A DNA stretch of 64,000 nucleotides from Clostridium sp. AM49-4BH (lineage in GTDB: Bacteria > Bacillota > Clostridia > Lachnospirales > Lachnospiraceae). Both the position numbers and the translations under genes were made by a program. The DNA is taken from the NCBI RefSeq assembly GCF_003478335.1, contig NZ_QUFB01000005.1:40621-104620 (forward strand), read 5' to 3'. The notes below the pieces were generated by a model. It worked only from the letters and a program-made list of their open reading frames with translations, was not told the origin of the DNA and ran no database searches. Below are positions 8,400 through 14,497 of the stretch, one piece after another. Positions within the stretch are counted from its first letter, which is position 1; every line of letters begins with the position of its first letter.

Positions 8400-8570
8400 T
8401 TACCCTCCTTCTTTGACGATCGTGTGCTTCGGTGTCTCCGTATACACATTTTCGCTGTGACAAAAGCTACACACTGCATTGCTCCGTCTGGTACTCCAAT
8501 ACTTTTTTCCACAACTTTTACAATGCACGATAAAAAACGGATCACTGACCCGATATTCGTCTTTCCACAT
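8400..8570 (-). CDS. Small zinc-ribbon protein (56 aa)
   Basis: Starts at ATG 8570 behind AGGGGGA and ends three bases before parA, so the two are co-transcribed. CKSCGKKYW and CSFCHSENVY supply the four Cys of a zinc ribbon. Small proteins of this kind are common in phage replication and regulatory regions, and no specific role is visible. The upstream frame extension to 8756 crosses a palindrome and lacks a ribosome site, so I rejected it. Confidence 0.65.
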   Translation of the reverse strand: MWKDEYRVSDPFFIVHCKSCGKKYWSTRRSNAVCSFCHSENVYTETPKHTIVKEGG

Positions 8571-8686
8571 AAATCCCCCTAACAAAATATCCGTCAGTGG
8601 ATTTATTGACGGATGAACCATATGTTTGTTACAATAGATTTGTACGGTGTAACTTGTATGGTTCATCATAGGGGCAGTAGATTCGT

Positions 8687-8845
8687 CTACTGCTCTTTTT
8701 TTACTTTTGGCTGATACACCTGACTGATCGTATAGATAAATCCGCCACACGGACAAAACTTTTTGTCATGCCGCAGTGAATAGATCTTGCCGCACAATCT
8801 GCATTCTTTATGGCTGCCTAACGTAGTCGCCCTCTGTACTGTCAT
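8687..8845 (-). CDS. Small zinc-binding protein (52 aa)
   Basis: ATG at 8845 follows GAGAA/AAGGAG-type purines (AGAAAGGAGAACCTT). The 52 residues contain CRLCGK and CPCGG, a compact metal-binding pair, and end in a Lys-rich tail. The stop codon lies inside an inverted repeat (GCAGTAGATTCGTCTACTGC) at 8674-8693. It belongs to the leftward prophage gene set. I do not recognise a family. Confidence 0.6.
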   Translation of the reverse strand: MTVQRATTLGSHKECRLCGKIYSLRHDKKFCPCGGFIYTISQVYQPKVKKEQ

Positions 8846-8871
8846 AAGGTTCTCCTTTCTTGTTCTCTAAT

Positions 8872-8899
8872 CCCCCCGGCAGGCTAAACGCCGGGGGGA
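8872..8899. other. GC-rich hairpin in prophage remnant
   Basis: CCCCCCGGC and GCCGGGGGG pair around a ten-base loop, between two leftward small genes. It lacks a T-run, so it may be an RNA processing or attenuation structure rather than a classical terminator. Confidence 0.45.
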
Positions 8900-8950
8900 T
8901 CAAAATAGGGTGGGAGTTTGCCCGTCATGCCGGTAGCTCAGCAATTTGTA

Positions 8951-9121
8951 TTATCCCGCTTTCTCTTTTCGCTGCTTCGCAACTCTCTTGTATCCAAGCT
9001 GAAGCATGAGCGTATCTGCTAACTTACCAGTCACATTACAACGCACTGTATCTTTTTCCTCTGATGTTAATGTTTCAAAATCGACAAATTTGCCGGCTTT
9101 TTTAATTAATATTCTACACAT
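8951..9121 (-). CDS. Small basic phage protein (56 aa)
   Basis: ATG at 9121 sits six bases after GGAGG. The product begins MCRILIKKAGKFVDFETL and ends with a basic segment RVAKQRKEKAG. No domain is recognised. The clear ribosome site and position in the leftward operon support it as a real gene. Similar short basic proteins occur in the early regions of clostridial prophages. Confidence 0.55.
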   Translation of the reverse strand: MCRILIKKAGKFVDFETLTSEEKDTVRCNVTGKLADTLMLQLGYKRVAKQRKEKAG

Positions 9122-9172
9122 AGAATCACCTCCAAAATTGTGACAATATATGAAGTGATCTGGTTGTCTTAT

Positions 9173-9197
9173 GCTTGCTTAGGGCGTGTTTGTATCA
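9173..9197. repeat. 25-bp inverted repeat, left copy
   Basis: 9173-9197 is a perfect inverse copy of 11779-11803, 2.6 kb away. The pair encloses the repressor, toxin and ImmA-like genes. It begins GCTTGCTTAGGGCGTG. A perfect 25-bp match in this interval is not expected by chance. Confidence 0.9.
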
Positions 9198-9347
9198 TCA
9201 AAACTGTATTGTGTCGTTATGGCACATCGTCTGCACGCTTTTCCACAATATGCTTAATACATATCCATTGAATGTCATCCCTTACTTCTTTGCATTCCTT
9301 TTTAACTTGCTATGTAATTCTTCCGGCAATCTTATTGTTGTTACCAT
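9198..9347 (-). pseudogene. Ribbon-helix-helix (Arc-like) regulator with an in-frame stop
   Basis: ATG at 9347 follows AAAGGA. Residues 1-21 (MVTTIRLPEELHSKLKRNAK) are a typical ribbon-helix-helix strand and first helix. A TAA at 9282-9284 then interrupts, but the same frame continues GMTFNGYVLSILW, which is the expected second helix, to a TGA at 9198-9200. One substitution would restore a 49-residue Arc-type DNA-binding protein. It is either a recent pseudogene or a sequencing error. Confidence 0.65.
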
Positions 9348-9392
9348 ACAATTTCTTTCCTTTCGTTTTGATGGCAATATCATACAAAAAAT

Positions 9393-9409
9393 ACCGAGGT
9401 TATCTCGGT
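9393..9409. promoter_or_regulatory. Palindromic operator-like site ACCGAG-N5-CTCGGT
   Basis: A perfect 17-bp palindrome, with a further half-site CACCGAGG at about 9417. It lies between the leftward XRE gene and the Arc-like pseudogene. Its size suits a dimeric HTH or RHH regulator. Confidence 0.45.
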
Positions 9410-9432
9410 ACGTTAGCACCGAGGTTTGTCAA

Positions 9433-9660
9433 TCAGCGCCAGCTCTCGCTTTCAGCGAGATTTTTTTCAAAAAAAATATAGTCTAATGGTATATTATATA
9501 TAGCCGATAATTTTTTCGATTCATCATATCCAGGAATTTTATCTCCCTTTTCCCATCTTCTAACAGTAGATCTATCGACTTGCATTTTTTCTGCCACTTG
9601 TTCCTGTGTCATTTCTGCATTAACCCTTGCCGCCGCCAAACTAATTTGTAACACTTCCAT
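9433..9660 (-). CDS. XRE-family helix-turn-helix regulator (75 aa)
   Basis: ATG at 9660 follows GGAAAG. The HTH occupies residues about 6-60: EMTQEQVAEKMQVDRSTVRRWEKGDKIP is the helix-turn-helix, in a Cro/C1-type fold. The short length suggests a Cro-like protein facing the larger repressor at 10191, which is transcribed the other way. The palindrome CTCGCTTTCAGCGAG lies inside its last codons, identical in its half-sites to the operator at 10086. Confidence 0.8.
   Translation of the reverse strand: MEVLQISLAAARVNAEMTQEQVAEKMQVDRSTVRRWEKGDKIPGYDESKKLSAIYNIPLDYIFFEKNLAESESWR
9445..9459. promoter_or_regulatory. Repressor operator candidate inside the XRE gene
   Basis: CTCGCTTTCAGCGAG is a perfect palindrome with five-base spacing, sharing both half-sites with 10086-10100. 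It is near the 3' end of the leftward XRE gene, so binding there could block elongation. Confidence 0.5.
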
Positions 9661-9702
9661 CTTTCCTTTCTCCCCGTGTAGCCGATAGGTCAGCCTTCTT
9701 AC

Positions 9703-9867
9703 CTAATCTCTACTCATTAGCTTATACAGAATCATCACCAGTAACACTACTGCTAAAAATCCCATACATATCTTTACCGGAATAGGCATCCCCATTTTAA
9801 CACCTACAATAGTTGCTAAACAGAGAATTACAGTCAATGTGTGTCTAATCTTATCACTGCTTTTCAT
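9703..9867 (-). CDS. Possible small membrane protein (54 aa)
   Basis: An open frame from ATG 9867 encodes two hydrophobic segments (residues about 10-27 and 31-50) with basic ends, like a short holin or membrane peptide. There is no clear ribosome site before the ATG, and a rightward promoter for a possible antisense RNA overlaps it. It may be a relic. Confidence 0.35.
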   Translation of the reverse strand: MKSSDKIRHTLTVILCLATIVGVKMGMPIPVKICMGFLAVVLLVMILYKLMSRD

Positions 9868-10030
9868 TGTATTATTATATACGATGTGCTATACTTCAAG
9901 TGGTTGGGGCTTTCGCCCCTCCCACCCTAGCTATCAACTCAGTCTTTTAATAAAGCAATGAGCGTTGCGAGTACTCCGACCGCTTCTATTATAAGACTTA
10001 ATATCTCATAAGTTGATAGCTTTTTTCTTT
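9866..10030 (+). ncRNA. Possible antisense RNA to the 10056 toxin-like gene
   Basis: TTGTAT (9866-9871) and TATACT (9889-9894) are spaced 17 bases apart on the plus strand. Downstream come a hairpin GGGGCTTTCGCCCC and a long-range stem AGCTATCAACT / AGTTGATAGCT followed by T6. That would give an RNA of about 120 nt opposite the 3' half of the leftward toxin-like gene, as in TxpA/RatA-type loci. Confidence 0.4.
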
Positions 10031-10056
10031 TTGTCTTTCTTCTTTTTATTAGCCAT
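9939..10056 (-). pseudogene. Holin-like type I toxin, possibly frameshifted in a poly-A run
   Basis: ATG at 10056 has an excellent AAAGGAGG site and starts a poly-Lys leader that stops after 16 codons at 10006. The frame shifted by one base within the AAAAAA run reads LSTYEILSLIIEAVGVLATL then IALLKD, a single hydrophobic helix with a short charged tail, typical of small holin-like toxins (TxpA/Fst-like). Removing one A gives a continuous peptide of about 38 residues. Either the run is miscounted or the gene is dead. Confidence 0.45.
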
Positions 10057-10085
10057 CGTTTTCCTCCTTTCCAAACACATTGCAC

Positions 10086-10152
10086 CTCGCTAATAGCGAG
10101 ATGTCAACCCTTTTTGCGAGATTTTTTTTACTTTTTGTTGTATTTTTCTCGC
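10086..10152. promoter_or_regulatory. Operator region of the prophage repressor
   Basis: A palindrome CTCGCTAATAGCGAG (10086-10100) is followed by half-sites GCGAG (10116-10120) and CTCGC (10148-10152). The last half-site falls between TTGTAT and a TATTAG-like -10, just before the gene at 10191. This arrangement suggests repressor binding and autoregulation. Confidence 0.6.
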
Positions 10153-10190
10153 TTTTATGATATTAGTATCTTATAAGGAGGTTGTATCAT

Positions 10191-10589
10191 ATGGCAGAAA
10201 ACGAATATAAAAAAATTTTTGCAAAAAACCTTAAACACTATATGACATCGCAAGGCAAAAACCAAATGGATCTTATGCACGATTTAGGATTGAGTTCTTC
10301 AACCGTATCAAATTGGTGTACAGGTGCAAAACTTCCACGTATGGATAAGATACAATTGCTTGCAGATTATTTTCATATTATGAAATCCGACTTGCTAGAA
10401 GAAAAATCTGCCAGTAATACAGATGATTACTATCTCAATCCAGAAACAAGCAAAATAGCACAAGAGATTTATGACAACAAAGAACTATCCTTACTCTTTG
10501 ACGCAGCCAGAGACGCAGATCCCGAAGATCTGCAAACTGTGCATAGCATGTTAATGGCATTAAAACGTAAAGAGCAGGGTAATTCATAA
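10191..10589 (+). CDS. Phage CI-like repressor (XRE HTH)
   Basis: ATG at 10191, seven bases after AAGGAGG. The 132-residue protein has an N-terminal HTH (GKNQMDLMHDLGLSSSTVSN, residues about 22-60) and a C-terminal helical part without the Ser/Lys autoprotease residues of LexA-type repressors. Next downstream is an ImmA-like gene, and such pairs relieve repression by proteolysis or antirepression in ICEBs1-type elements. It probably binds the CTCGC/GCGAG operators upstream and keeps the element quiet in vegetative cells. The last point is inference. Confidence 0.82.
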   Translation: MAENEYKKIFAKNLKHYMTSQGKNQMDLMHDLGLSSSTVSNWCTGAKLPRMDKIQLLADYFHIMKSDLLEEKSASNTDDYYLNPETSKIAQEIYDNKELSLLFDAARDADPEDLQTVHSMLMALKRKEQGNS

Positions 10590-10604
10590 TTATAGACTAA
10601 GGGG

Positions 10605-10844
10605 GTGACGCAAATATACGATGATATTAATAGTTTTCTAATCGACTTTGGAAATTCTGTACCTGCATCAGTAACGGTCAATGAAGATGGCAGTTATAGC
10701 ATTTTTCTCAATGCAAGAATTTCCCACGAAAAACGGCTACAGGCCTATCAACACGAATTAAGACACATACTTAATCACGACTTCGAAACTGCAAACATTA
10801 ACGTCAACGACATCGAATTGACAGCACATCACAACAAATTATGA
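10605..10844 (+). CDS. ImmA/IrrE-type metallopeptidase, short form
   Basis: GTG at 10605 following AAGGGGG. The 79 residues contain HELRHILNHDF (about 48-58), the HExxH zinc motif plus a third ligand region of ImmA/IrrE (DUF955) peptidases. ImmA cleaves a cognate CI-like repressor in ICEBs1. The gene follows the repressor by 15 bases, which fits that role. At 79 residues it is shorter than most members (120-150), but the motif core is complete. Confidence 0.72.
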   Translation: MTQIYDDINSFLIDFGNSVPASVTVNEDGSYSIFLNARISHEKRLQAYQHELRHILNHDFETANINVNDIELTAHHNKL

Positions 10845-10862
10845 AAATCTAGGAGGTACAAA

Positions 10863-11381
10863 ATGATCTATCTAATTATATGGGCGGTTCAAGGCGCCAT
10901 TTGGGGATTTGCAACAAACAAAATCGTTGAAAATAAAGGATATGATGAAAATTGGTTCTGGTGGGGATTCTTTTTCGGGCTCATCGCTCTTCTTGTTGCT
11001 TTATCCAAACCAACAGTATACCATCATTCCGAATACGAATCATCAGAGTATTTACCGCTCTCTAGCGCAGCTAATTCTTTCGTTGCAGAGCATCGCAAAA
11101 ACAGCATGAATGATGGCGATTGGGAATGCTATTTTTGCCACAGAATAAACGCCGACTATGTTACCAATTGCGGTTGCGGCAAAAGCAAGGAAGAAAGCGA
11201 ACAGCAAAAAGCAATAAATGCAAAAGCACAAAGGGAATTGCGCGAACGACAGAAAAAGCAACAAGATTCTATATCCGATAATGCTAATACCATTGAACTT
11301 ATTAAAGAGTATAAGGAATTATTAGATTCTGGAGCAATCACGCAAGAAGAATTTGACAAAAAGAAAAGCGAGTTACTTTAA
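10863..11381 (+). CDS. Membrane protein with zinc ribbon and SHOCT domain
   Basis: A 172-residue protein with AGGAGG seven bases before its ATG. Two hydrophobic segments occupy residues 1-20 and 33-48. A zinc-ribbon-like CYFCHRINADYVTNCGCGK is at about 82-100, followed by a charged coiled region. The C-terminus IELIKEYKELLDSGAITQEE then FDKKKSELL is a SHOCT motif, often found on oligomerising or membrane-remodelling proteins. It is third in the repressor operon and is followed by a terminator. Function in the prophage is unknown. Confidence 0.7.
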   Translation: MIYLIIWAVQGAIWGFATNKIVENKGYDENWFWWGFFFGLIALLVALSKPTVYHHSEYESSEYLPLSSAANSFVAEHRKNSMNDGDWECYFCHRINADYVTNCGCGKSKEESEQQKAINAKAQRELRERQKKQQDSISDNANTIELIKEYKELLDSGAITQEEFDKKKSELL

Positions 11382-11410
11382 TTGTGATATTCCGGAGTGA
11401 TTTGGAACGT

Positions 11411-11441
11411 ACTCCGGCGTCCTTCGGACCCGGAGTTTTTT
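11411..11441 (+). terminator. Intrinsic terminator of the repressor operon
   Basis: ACTCCGGCGTCC / GGACCCGGAGT with a TTCG loop and T6, 30 bases after the SHOCT gene stop. Confidence 0.8.
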
Positions 11442-11527
11442 ATTGATTAACATAATAATGTACATTTAACTGGGGAGCCAAAGGGTGCTACGACAGCCAC
11501 CGGACTTTACGAAAGGGGCTGATGCCA

Positions 11528-11614
11528 ATGGTTACATACAGTGATTTATTTACTTTTGTGATTATGCTTTGCGCAGTGATTACTCTTGTTATATCGCTTA
11601 TACGCAAAAAGTAA
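11528..11614 (+). CDS. Putative holin-like type I toxin (28 aa)
   Basis: A 28-residue peptide MVTYSDLFTFVIMLCAVITL ending ISLIRKK: one hydrophobic helix with a basic tail, the pattern of the holin-like toxin family (TxpA, BsrG, Fst relatives). A GAAAGGGG site precedes the ATG. A convergent RNA starts from a near-consensus promoter on the other strand and overlaps its 3' end and terminator, as in txpA/ratA of the B. subtilis skin element. Overproduction of such peptides damages the membrane. They stabilise the element in the chromosome. Confidence 0.72.
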   Translation: MVTYSDLFTFVIMLCAVITLVISLIRKK

Positions 11615-11650
11615 CGCCCCAGCTTCGACAAAGTAAGGCGTTACTTTTTT
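11606..11650. terminator. Shared bidirectional terminator of toxin and antitoxin RNA
   Basis: AAAAAGTAACGCC / GGCGTTACTTTTTT forms a strong stem flanked by A- and T-runs, so transcripts from both sides end here and their 3' ends are complementary. Confidence 0.75.
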
Positions 11651-11702
11651 CTTCTTATTTATGCCGGCGGCTAGTCTGCACCTAGCGTTTGGCTCTCTTG
11701 TT
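11606..11702 (-). ncRNA. Antisense antitoxin RNA (RatA-like arrangement)
   Basis: The minus-strand promoter TTGACT (11731-11736) - 16 bp - TATAAT (11709-11714) would start an RNA near 11702 running leftward into the toxin 3' end and stopping at the shared terminator, about 95 nt. Its internal segment GCGGCTAGTCTGCACCTAGCG can fold. No coding potential is seen. Confidence 0.68.
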
Positions 11703-11708
11703 AAGTGT

Positions 11709-11736
11709 ATTATAGCAAATCTGCTGTAAAAGTCAA
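11709..11736 (-). promoter_or_regulatory. Near-consensus promoter of the antitoxin RNA
   Basis: TTGACT and TATAAT with 16-base spacing on the minus strand, the best housekeeping promoter in the element. A strong constitutive antisense promoter is typical for type I toxin control. Confidence 0.75.
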
Positions 11737-11778
11737 CTGCCCCCGGTCAACGACCAGAGGCAGTCAACACGTGTCTGG

Positions 11779-11803
11779 TGATACAAACACGCCCTAAGCA
11801 AGC
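11779..11803. repeat. 25-bp inverted repeat, right copy
   Basis: Perfect inverse copy of 9173-9197. It lies just upstream of the recombinase gene and just beyond the antitoxin promoter. Confidence 0.9.
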
Positions 11804-11889
11804 TTATTATATCACACACAGGCACATTTTGCAAAGATGTGTTATTTTTATACACATTTTTATAAATTATACCAAAGGAGTGTGTGAAT

Positions 11890-13364
11890 ATGATAAAAAC
11901 AGCCTGCGCCTATGTGCGTGTATCCACTGACAAACAAGAAGAACTGTCCCCGGATAGTCAGATCCGTGAAATCAAAGAATATGCAGCTAGAAACAATATG
12001 CTTATCTCCAAAATATACGTAGAAGAGCATGGCATTTCCGGCAAAAATGCCAGTAAACGCCCGGCATTTCAGGAAATGATCGCCACCTGCAAGGAGAAAT
12101 CACATCCATATGATGTTGTGCTGGTATGGAAATTCTCACGATTCGCCCGCAACATTGACGAATCGACCTATTACAAATCAATCTTGCGCAAGAAATGCAA
12201 TGTAGATGTCCAGAGTGTATCAGAGCCAATTATCGAGGTATGTATGGACGTTTGATCGAGATGGTGATCGAATGGTCGGACGAATTTTATTTATATAACC
12301 TTTCCGGCGAAGTTCATCGTGGAATGACGGAAAATGCTCTGCGAGGCGGTTACAACAGCAATGCGCCACTAGGTTACATCAAAAAGAAAGGCTGCATACC
12401 CGAAATAGACCCACCTAAAGCAGACATCGTTAAGTACATATATGATATGTACACGAAAGATGATATGGCAATGGCTGACATCGCTGCCAAGCTCAATGCT
12501 CTCGGTTATCGTAGCAACAGGGGTAGCAAATTTGAGTTAAAAACAGTCGCATACATCTTGGATAACCCCTTTTATATCGGGAAGATCCGTTGGAACTATT
12601 ACGACAGAAACAATCACCAGCGTAAAAATGAGGATGAAATTATCATAGTTGACGGAAAGCATGAGCCGATCATTACAGATGAGCAATGGGGATTGGCACA
12701 AGCCAAGCGCTGCAAGGCAAGAAAACATGGTGGATTTGGCCGCAAACGAACTTCCGTTACTGCCGGGCATTGGCTGTCAGGCATGATAGCCTGTTCCGAA
12801 TGCGGATCCAATTTAGGCTATCACCGTGATGTGCATTTTTTTAATTGCTGGAAGCATGCTAAAGGAGTGTGTCGTTCCACCAGCAGTATCACAGAAGCCA
12901 AAGCGATCCAAGAAGTTTTATCTGCACTACAGTCCCTTGCCGCCTCCGATTTTTACTATATATACAGCGAGCAAGCCGGAGCGGAAACGGATGACCTTGA
13001 GGTGAAACGTACTCAATCCGAACTTGACAGCTTGAGCGTAAAACTCAAGCGCGTAAAAGAAGCATACCGAAACGGAGTAGACACACTCGATGAATACCGA
13101 GAAAATAAGCAATTGATCATGGCACGACAGAACGAACTGGAAGCCAAGCTAGCTACCTTAGAAACACCTATCGCTCCAAAACAAAATCGCAAGAAAGTTG
13201 ATTTTGGGGAAATAATCCGATTGATTCAAGATGAATCTGTTACCACAGAGCAAAAAGCCACCGCTATACGAAAAATATTTGATCATTTTGAATGGAATCG
13301 TGAGAAACAACAGTTTTCTGCATTTCTGTCTGATGATATAATGAGCACACAGTGCTCATCTTAG
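11890..13364 (+). CDS. Large serine recombinase (SpoIVCA-like), one-base frameshift
   Basis: ATG 11890 is nine bases from AAAGGAG. The resolvase domain has AYVRVSTDKQ with the catalytic Ser and the loop GISGKNASKRPAF. The frame breaks at about 12238: adding one G after GAGG joins SEPIIE to GMYGRLIEMVIEWSDEF. The recombinase domain with RGMTENALRGGYNSNAPLGY, a zinc ribbon CSECGSNLGYH...CWKHAKGVC and a coiled coil follow. Corrected length is about 491 residues, the size of skin and Tn4451-type recombinases. It lies next to attR and should integrate and excise the element across ggtggtc. Sequencing error or inactivation both fit the frameshift. Confidence 0.88.
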
Positions 13365-13431
13365 GAGTTTCTCCGAAACTCCATTATGATATCTATATAA
13401 CAAATGCCGCATTTTAGACATTTTGGGGCAA

Positions 13432-13457
13432 TTGCTACTATCCGAGTACGGTGGTCC
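13432..13457. other. attR of the cotJC-intervening element
   Basis: Element arm TTGCTACTATCCGAGTAC (13432-13449) followed by ggtggtcc, where cotJC resumes. The arm is the inverse of 5280-5297 with a single mismatch. The common bases at the two junctions are tacggtggtc. Confidence 0.85.
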
Positions 13458-13968
13458 TGACGGCGAAATTGGTGCTTCCATGCGATATCTGTCACAGCGT
13501 TATTCCATGGAAAACCGCATTGCGGCCGGAACGTTGACTGACATCGGCACCGAGGAATTGGCCCACTTAGAGATGGTTGCAACCATCATCTGCCAATTAA
13601 CCAGGAATCTTACCCCGGAAGAAATCAAGGCTTCTGGATTTGACAAATATTATATCGATCACACCTTAGCCATTTGGCCACAGGCCGCAAGCGGCGAGCC
13701 TTTCAGTGCCAGCCAGTTCCAGAGCACCGGCGATACGATCACAGATCTTTACGAAGATATGGCGGCTGAACAAAAAGCACGCTTAACTTACGACAATATT
13801 CTCCGTCTTGTGAAGGACCCAGAGATTGCAGATCCGATTCGCTTTTTAAGAGAACGTGAAATTGTTCATTTTCAGCGCTTTGGTGAAGCGCTCCGCAAAG
13901 TACAGGATGAACGAGACTCACGCAACTTCTATGCCTTCAACCCACAGATCGATAAAAAATCATGCTAA
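13447..13968 (+). CDS. cotJC: cotJC, 3' part (manganese catalase-like coat protein)
   Basis: The frame from TAC 13447 continues exactly where the 5' part stops: YGG + PDGEIGASMRYLSQRY, then DIGTEELAHLEMVATIICQL and FLREREIVHFQRFGEALRKV. Glu and His residues in EELAHLE and REREIVHFQRF are the dimanganese ligands of Mn-catalase-like CotJC. The C-terminus has an extra tail NPQIDKKSC that runs into a 60-bp tandem repeat. Without excision this part lacks a start and ribosome site of its own; the TTG at 13423 is inside the prophage arm. CotJC therefore needs precise recombination in the mother cell. Confidence 0.9.
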   Translation, partial: YGGPDGEIGASMRYLSQRYSMENRIAAGTLTDIGTEELAHLEMVATIICQLTRNLTPEEIKASGFDKYYIDHTLAIWPQAASGEPFSASQFQSTGDTITDLYEDMAAEQKARLTYDNILRLVKDPEIADPIRFLREREIVHFQRFGEALRKVQDERDSRNFYAFNPQIDKKSC

Positions 13969-14095
13969 AATTACATTGGGTTGAAGGCATTGCATTCCAA
14001 CCCACAGATTGATAAAAAATCATGCTAAAATTACATTGGGTTGAAGGCATTGCATTCCAACCCACAAATTGATAAAATATTATGTTATAATTACT
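13931..14095 (+). repeat. 60-bp tandem repeat at the cotJC 3' end
   Basis: Two and a half units with exact 60-base period (13938, 13998, 14058). The first unit codes the last residues and stop of cotJC. Each unit has the inverted pair ATGCCTTCAACCCA / TGGGTTGAAGGCAT, so the transcript can form strong stems after the coding region. It may act as a terminator or mRNA-stability element. Confidence 0.8.
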
Positions 14096-14099
14096 AACT

Positions 14100-14190
14100 A
14101 CTTCCCATATCGGAGGTTACTGACCGATCCACATATTGTTATTATTTTATTGGCAAAATAGCAATATGTGGTCAGGCAGTAAATTGGGAT
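14100..14190. repeat. Small member of the CCACATATTG hairpin family
   Basis: ACTTCCCATAT...CCACATATTG and CAATATGTGG...TGGGAT pair around a short loop. These are the outer arms of the long-hairpin elements at 3797 and 21278, without their core. Confidence 0.6.
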
Positions 14191-14228
14191 ACGCGATAGT
14201 TGTATGATGCTTATAAGGAGATTGTAAA

Positions 14229-14453
14229 ATGACAATATTGAACATGATAGCTGCAGATGAAGAGATATCACAATTAAATAAAGAGTTAAAGGAAAAGACC
14301 GGACAGAGTCTGGGGTTTAATTATGATTGTTATACGGGAATAGAAGACTACAAAGAACATCTTCGAGAGTGTGCTAAAGATGGAAAAATAATAATACGCC
14401 CACAAGATGAGGCCGCGAGAAATAGATTTGCTACTGTGATAAGTAGACAATAA
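14229..14453 (+). CDS. Hypothetical protein (74 aa)
   Basis: ATG 14229 follows AAGGAG. An acidic-basic helical protein (MTILNMIAADEEISQLNKEL at the start), with no recognised domain, signal or membrane segment. It is followed by a second small gene 44 bases later with its own ribosome site, and both end before a strong terminator, so they probably form a two-gene unit. Unknown function. Confidence 0.6.
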   Translation: MTILNMIAADEEISQLNKELKEKTGQSLGFNYDCYTGIEDYKEHLRECAKDGKIIIRPQDEAARNRFATVISRQ

Positions 14454-14497
14454 ATTAGAAGGCGACAACGCTACCCAAAAGTTAAAGGAGGGATAAA

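Larger units (their letters stand above)
5272..13449. mobile_element. Skin-like prophage remnant interrupting cotJC (8,178 bp)
   Basis: The segment lies exactly between two in-phase parts of cotJC. It carries a serine recombinase next to its right end, prophage tail genes, an endolysin, ParA, zinc-ribbon proteins, XRE regulators, an ImmA-like protein and type I toxin loci. Genes left of about 9.9 kb mostly read leftward and those right of 10.2 kb rightward. The structural module is broken by deletions (tape measure fused to fibre and lysin, ParA fused to tail chaperone), so it cannot make phage. Ends, recombinase and toxins are retained, as in the B. subtilis skin element. Confidence 0.88.

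Noticed and set aside
9272-9486. Plus-strand ORFs opposite the XRE gene
   Set aside because: The minus strand has a recognisable HTH and an Arc-like frame with ribosome sites; the plus frames are hydrophobic read-through.
12195-13364. Separate 389-residue recombinase gene
   Set aside because: Its first codons are an out-of-phase reading of the resolvase domain; it is the remainder of one frameshifted gene.
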